DNA of 18,537 nt from Chryseobacterium sp. UBA6632 (GTDB lineage: Bacteria; Bacteroidota; Bacteroidia; Flavobacteriales; Weeksellaceae), in the NCBI GenBank assembly GCA_002455915.1, contig DKLU01000410.1, positions 1 to 18,537 of the forward strand. The letters run 5' to 3'. The translations under genes were made by a program, and so were the position numbers. Of the stretch, positions 14,629-18,537 are shown one piece after another; the stretch's first letter is position 1, and every line of letters starts with the position of its first letter. The notes beneath the pieces are model-generated. The model made no database searches, was not told the DNA's origin, and was given only the letters and a program-made list of their open reading frames with translations.

Positions 14629-15930
14629 TCAATTTATTGTGTTCGGACTGCTTGGAAATTCTTTGTAAGTATACACATTGTAAGGATAGATTTTCTTTGC
14701 CAGAATTTTAGAAATAATACTACTGATGAACAAAGGAAACAGCAATAGATAGCCAGACGGTACTATACTGGAAATAATAAACATGGCTGTAAGAGGGGCG
14801 TGAATAGCTGCGGAAAGCATGGCAGCGGCTCCAAATAACGCAAAGTTAATAACCACAAGATGAGTACCTAAATAATGGTTGCAGAATTGGGCAAAAAATA
14901 CCCCTAAAAATGCACCTGTAACAATACTCGGGGCAAATACACCGCCGTCACCGCCTGCGCCGAGAGTGAGGGAAGCTGCCAATGGCTTTATAAAGATGAG
15001 CAAAACCAAAGGAATTAAATATGCGAGATTAACAATATCGGACGAACTTGATTCAAGGATTTTACCAAGCCCGTGATAACTATCACCATATAATGCCGGA
15101 AGAAAAAAGATAAATACCCCAACAGTTATGGCACCTAAATTTACACGTATGAAATTGTTGTTAATCCCACCAAAAAATGTTTTTGCGTAGATGACAATTT
15201 TTGTAAAATAAAGGGCAAATATACCTCCGATTAAACTTAGTATCACAGCAAAAGGTATGGATTGCCACCGCCAGTCCTGTACCTTAAATGTAAATAATGG
15301 GTTTGAGTCATAAAAATGCACAAATAGATGAGCTATAATCATCGAACTTATTCCACTGATCAGTAAGGTTTTATTGTATTTACGTGCAATAACTTCAAAT
15401 GCAAATAGAAAACCGCCCAGTGCACTTCCAAAGAGTACGGTTACACCCGCTATAATACCTGCACATATCAGTTCCGTCTTGTAGGCCCAAGCACTATGCA
15501 AATGTTTGTATGCCTGATTACCAACCGTTGCGGTGGCAACTACTGTTGATACTTCGACTCCCGTAGATCCTCCGAAAATGACCGTTAAAAAGCCATTAAT
15601 GCAGTGAGAAGGTATTTTAAAAAAAGGAAGATGATCCTTTCTTGTTTCAAGGGTTGTATATATTTCCTTAATTCCTTTATTTTTTTTGTTCTGAAAGAAA
15701 TATTTACGTAGGAAATAGATTGCTGTAATGCCTACACTTGGTAAAAAGATTAACAATTTGTTTTCCGTGGCTATAATTTCTTCAAAGAGGTATTCCTGTA
15801 CCTGTCCTGTTAAATGTTTTAAAATATAAGATACAAGACAACAGATAATACTAACGATAATAGATATCCCGATTAATTTGACATAGCTGGATCTTATTAT
15901 TTTCTTTCGGTACGCTGTATTGCCTTGCAT
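14629..15930 (-). CDS. ClC-family chloride channel/transporter
   Basis: A 433-residue membrane protein with about ten hydrophobic segments. Of the ClC filter sequences I see GGVFAP (329-334), matching GxFxP, and GGSTGVEVS (120-128) where most ClCs have GGSxGREGP; the gating Glu (E126) is kept but the following Gly-Pro is Val-Ser. The first motif, normally GSGIPE, appears as NKGIKE (84-89). It should move chloride or a similar anion, perhaps with proton exchange given the retained Glu. Fluoride-type ClCs are possible but not supported here. It is alone on the minus strand: 289 bp upstream of the Crp/Fnr gene with no visible operon link, and divergent from the AraC gene. TACCTTTA (15963-15956) may be its weak -7 element. 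Confidence 0.88.
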   Translation of the reverse strand: MQGNTAYRKKIIRSSYVKLIGISIIVSIICCLVSYILKHLTGQVQEYLFEEIIATENKLLIFLPSVGITAIYFLRKYFFQNKKNKGIKEIYTTLETRKDHLPFFKIPSHCINGFLTVIFGGSTGVEVSTVVATATVGNQAYKHLHSAWAYKTELICAGIIAGVTVLFGSALGGFLFAFEVIARKYNKTLLISGISSMIIAHLFVHFYDSNPLFTFKVQDWRWQSIPFAVILSLIGGIFALYFTKIVIYAKTFFGGINNNFIRVNLGAITVGVFIFFLPALYGDSYHGLGKILESSSSDIVNLAYLIPLVLLIFIKPLAASLTLGAGGDGGVFAPSIVTGAFLGVFFAQFCNHYLGTHLVVINFALFGAAAMLSAAIHAPLTAMFIISSIVPSGYLLLFPLFISSIISKILAKKIYPYNVYTYKEFPSSPNTIN

Positions 15931-16273
15931 AACTATTCTAGTTTTAAAGAAGATGTAAAGGTAACAGTTATTTTTTGAAATAGTAAAAGTTGCTTGTTAC
16001 TACATACTACCTGTTTTTATTTAAACAATTCAAATGAAATTTAAATAATTCATTGATTCATAAACTGAAGGTCCAACCGATCAAGACAAGGATATACTTA
16101 ATTTCTGTTTTATTTATCAATACTGTTGTTTGCAACGTTGGAATTTTAGATAACTATTAAAAATGGATGTTTTTGAAAAAATTGCACATTTAGTTAGCTT
16201 CTTTACTTTTAGTCTTGAATAATACACACTATTAAATAAAGAAAAACTAAATTAGTTGTGCAAAGAAATTGTT
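15931..16273. other. Divergent intergenic region between ClC and AraC genes
   Basis: 343 bp without a gene. It is AT-rich and must hold promoters for both directions. I see GTAAC (15961-15965) and GTTAC (15995-15999) as distant inverted halves and the possible ClC -7 element at 15956-15963; no convincing TAnnTTTG for the AraC gene, no terminator and no RNA gene. Confidence 0.5.
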
Positions 16274-17149
16274 ATGCCTAAAAACGATTCAATTATATTA
16301 AATAGAATGGATTACAGCAGTGGGATTGCTGTTGGTATTTGGAACGGATCTACACCAGGTATTATAAAAGCACTTTCACCCCACAGGCACGACCATTATA
16401 CTTGCATGCTAATTGAGGCTGATCAGCTTGAAGTTGTATTTGATTTTAAGCATTTAACAATGCCGATGGGGACACTTTTTATCTCTCCTCCTGGACAAGT
16501 TCATCAGATTCTAGAGACTCTTAGTGCAACAGGTTATTATTTGTCTTTTGAAAGCCGTCATATCGGTAGAATGGCACAAACCAGTTTGGATAATTTATTA
16601 GAGGAAACCTTGATTATCGCTCTCTCTAATAATGAGCGGCATTGGTTTAGAACAATCTTTGATTCAATCATGAAATTACAAGATCTGAACGATACCCCTT
16701 ATAGGCAAGTTGAAAAACCATTGCTTTCAGCTTTTATTGAACAGGCAGTTTTATGCTACAAACGCCAATCATTCATTAATTCCGAAAGTGTTAGCCTACG
16801 TTCTATAAATCTCACGAAGGAATTCAGGAATCTTGTAAAATCACATTTCCGGAGTATAAAGCGTCCATCTGAATTTGCAGCAATGCTTAATATAACTGTT
16901 GGACATCTAAGCGATACAGTAAAAAAAGTTACTGGTTTATCTGCTTCCGAACATATACAGAAGGAAGTGATGAGTGAAGCGCAAAGATTGCTCTACTATA
17001 CGGAAATAAGCATCAAGGAAATTTCCTATCAGCTGGGATATCAAGACACCAAATATTTCATCAGGCTGTTTAGTAAAAATTCAGGTTTTTCACCTAGTGA
17101 ATATCGGAAGCAATACGCTAAATGCTCAGACCAAACCTTAGATCATTAA
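16274..17149 (+). CDS. AraC-family transcriptional regulator
   Basis: A 291-residue protein from the ATG at 16274 (MPKNDSIILN); a TTG at 16256 would add six residues but has no supporting signal. The N-terminal ~170 residues are cupin-like: SPHRHDHYTCMLIE (35-48) and GTLFISPPGQVHQI (66-79), typical of AraC ligand-sensing domains. The C-terminal ~100 residues carry the two AraC helix-turn-helices: FAAMLNITVGHLSDTVKKV and ISIKEISYQLGYQDTKYFIR, then FSKNSGFSPSEYRKQY. The inducing molecule is unknown. It stands before an NTF2-like and an NmrA-like gene on the same strand and may control them, but the 112-bp gap after it suggests a separate promoter. Confidence 0.9.
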   Translation: MPKNDSIILNRMDYSSGIAVGIWNGSTPGIIKALSPHRHDHYTCMLIEADQLEVVFDFKHLTMPMGTLFISPPGQVHQILETLSATGYYLSFESRHIGRMAQTSLDNLLEETLIIALSNNERHWFRTIFDSIMKLQDLNDTPYRQVEKPLLSAFIEQAVLCYKRQSFINSESVSLRSINLTKEFRNLVKSHFRSIKRPSEFAAMLNITVGHLSDTVKKVTGLSASEHIQKEVMSEAQRLLYYTEISIKEISYQLGYQDTKYFIRLFSKNSGFSPSEYRKQYAKCSDQTLDH

Positions 17150-17261
17150 GATTGTTCCTTCTTTTGTCCACCTTTTACCTTAATTTGTGAGTGGCGTTGC
17201 ATATGCCAATTGCTCAATTTTGTAAGACAAAAAAATTACTTCTAAAGAAAATTTAGATTTT

Positions 17262-17687
17262 ATGATTGGACAGAATTTTGTTGAAAGCTCAATACTCTCA
17301 TTGTCGAGAACTCCCGAGGGAATAATCGACTCTTTTCTTGCTCATATGAATTCTTTCCATACGGAGACTATGCTTCGTTTCTATGAGGAGGATGCAATCT
17401 TTATTAGTTATAACGGTGAGCCTCGGAGAGGAAGATTGGAGATTGCGCGAGAATTGGACTGCTTTTTTAAATTTTGTTTGCCAATCAAAATTATAACAGG
17501 GAATGTTTATGTAGATGGTAATCTAGCATCACTAATCTTGGAATGGAGTATAGCAGGTATTGCGAATAATGGTGAAAAAATATGTATGCGAGGAACATCT
17601 AATGATTATGCTAAAAGAGGAACCGATGGATATTGGAGATATTGGTTTGAAAATCCCTTTGGTGTTCAAGTGCGCAGCTTATTTTAA
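17262..17687 (+). CDS. NTF2/SnoaL-like protein
   Basis: A 141-residue cytosolic protein with the cone-shaped NTF2-like fold pattern: an N-terminal helix (PEGIIDSFLAHMNSFHTETM), FYEEDAIFISYNGEPRRGR, a beta-rich middle (VYVDGNLASLILEWSIAG) and an end RGTSNDYAKRGTDGYWRYWF. Members are small-molecule isomerases, hydratases or ligand binders (SnoaL, ketosteroid isomerase, YybH-like). No certain catalytic residue can be named and the substrate is unknown. It lies 29 bp before the NmrA-like gene, so the pair is probably an operon. A possible -7 element CAATTTTG (17215-17222) resembles those of the sulfur promoters but has no box. Confidence 0.75.
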   Translation: MIGQNFVESSILSLSRTPEGIIDSFLAHMNSFHTETMLRFYEEDAIFISYNGEPRRGRLEIARELDCFFKFCLPIKIITGNVYVDGNLASLILEWSIAGIANNGEKICMRGTSNDYAKRGTDGYWRYWFENPFGVQVRSLF

Positions 17688-17716
17688 AAAACTTTACAAT
17701 ATTAAATAAATCAGAT

Positions 17717-18469
17717 ATGAAAATTTTAGTAGTAGGAGGTACAGGTCTAACAGGGAGGCTTGTAACTAACAAATTGGAAAAACTTGGTCATAAAGTAGTA
17801 ATCGGTTCGCCATCACAAGGTGTCGATGTCATTACTGGTGAAGGGCTTCAGGAAGCATTGACCGGAACTGAAATAGTAATCGATCTATCAAATTCATCTT
17901 CTCCCGAAGGAGAAAATGCACTTCGATTTTTTGAGACTGCGGGAAAGAATCTTGTCAAAGCAGAATTGAATGCTAGTATTAAGCATCATATCGTTCTATC
18001 AATTGTAGGAACAGATGATGCATTGGAAATCGGTTATCTCAGAGCAAAAAAACTTCAAGAGGATACTATTAAAAACTCGGGTATACCTTACACTATAATT
18101 AGGTCAACACAATTTCACGAACATGTGGAAGCCATCATCCAAGTTCAGGGAGAAGGGGATAAAGTTTTTGTTTCGAACTTAGACTATCAACCAATTGCAC
18201 TTGATGATGTTGCCGAATTCATAGTACAATTCTCTTTGGAAGAACCTAAAAATAACACCATTGAAATTGCAGGACCAAGACGTGGCAAGATGGGGACTTT
18301 TGTCTCTGAGTATATTCAAATTACAGGTCAGGACAAAAAAGTGATTACAGAAAATGAAAGTAAGTATATGCATTTTGTTGTTACTAATTCACTTCTAGTT
18401 CCCGCTGGTCATTACTCCGCTGGTCAGAAACTTTTTGAGGATTGGGCACTGGAAACATTTAAAAGCTAA
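17717..18469 (+). CDS. NAD(P)-binding NmrA/atypical SDR-family protein
   Basis: A 250-residue Rossmann-fold protein. The dinucleotide-binding loop is VVGGTGLTGRLV (5-16), followed by IVIDLSNSSSPEG (53-65), YLRAK (Tyr107, Lys111, the YxxxK pair) and GIPYTIIRSTQFHEHV (122-137), a stretch typical of NmrA/YtfG-like proteins. These bind NAD(P)H and act as quinone or carbonyl reductases or as redox sensors. The retained Tyr-Lys pair leaves catalysis possible. Such proteins are often next to an AraC regulator and an NTF2-like gene in Bacteroidota, suggesting response to an electrophile or organic compound, which is inference. The gene ends shortly before a hairpin at the window edge. Confidence 0.87.
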   Translation: MKILVVGGTGLTGRLVTNKLEKLGHKVVIGSPSQGVDVITGEGLQEALTGTEIVIDLSNSSSPEGENALRFFETAGKNLVKAELNASIKHHIVLSIVGTDDALEIGYLRAKKLQEDTIKNSGIPYTIIRSTQFHEHVEAIIQVQGEGDKVFVSNLDYQPIALDDVAEFIVQFSLEEPKNNTIEIAGPRRGKMGTFVSEYIQITGQDKKVITENESKYMHFVVTNSLLVPAGHYSAGQKLFEDWALETFKS

Positions 18470-18513
18470 ACTTTCAATTATAAATTTTTCTTTTGATAAT
18501 TTTAAAATTTTAG

Positions 18514-18537
18514 TGCAGATCTTTTTGTTCTGCATTT
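18514..18537 (+). terminator. Probable terminator after the NmrA-like gene, at window edge
   Basis: TGCAGA (18514-18519) and TCTGCA (18529-18534) form a 6-bp stem around a 9-base loop, followed by TTT before the window ends. The T run may continue outside. Confidence 0.5.

Noticed and set aside
16256..16273. TTG start for the AraC gene
   Set aside because: It adds six residues without family likeness; the ATG at 16274 is preferable.

Overview
The window looks like a Flavobacteriia chromosome, probably close to Chryseobacterium/Elizabethkingia. Three things point there: AT-rich DNA, several promoters of the Bacteroidota form TTTG-N~19-TAnnTTTG, and a sulfur operon whose order (Crp/Fnr regulator, TauE, persulfide dioxygenase, two YeeE halves) I associate with this group. 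Genus is inferred from style, not proven.

Positions 1-8500 look like an accessory or defence region, with all coding genes on the minus strand. An apparent operon (4004 down to the left edge) encodes a ComEC-type metallo-beta-lactamase (MBL) fold protein, a 754-residue E2-E1-JAB fusion built like the CBASS protein Cap2 plus a C-terminal JAB peptidase, and a four-helix membrane protein cut by the window edge. No cyclic-nucleotide synthase and no ubiquitin-like protein is visible, so this is a candidate ubiquitin-like conjugation defence system of a less-studied type. Upstream lie a 912-residue AAA+/winged-helix/TPR protein with an inverted-repeat-rich promoter and a solitary AbiEi-type antitoxin whose promoter carries a perfect 34-bp palindrome.

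Positions 8067-10260 hold an unusually patterned control region (the 34-bp palindrome, a 23-bp inverted repeat and seven 24-bp tandem repeats), then a plus-strand Fic AMP-transferase-type protein with an AbiEi-like N-terminal region. Just after it is a 40-50 codon C-terminal remnant that resembles a VIT1/CCC1 metal transporter. This suggests the accessory DNA ended here by cutting into a chromosomal gene. A bidirectional terminator closes the section.

Positions 10274-14339 are a coherent minus-strand sulfur module: Crp/Fnr regulator, TauE/SafE exporter, CstB-like persulfide dioxygenase/sulfurtransferase and two short YeeE/YedE proteins. The tauE-like and cstB-like genes each have the same 19-bp box placed exactly 17 bp from a near-identical -7 element, a small regulon probably controlled by the adjacent Crp/Fnr protein. 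The module would import or export small sulfur species and detoxify persulfides and sulfite.

Positions 14629-18537 carry a ClC chloride channel/transporter (minus strand), then, after a divergent intergenic region, a plus-strand AraC regulator, an NTF2/SnoaL-like protein and an NmrA-type NAD(P)-binding protein, with a probable terminator at the right edge.
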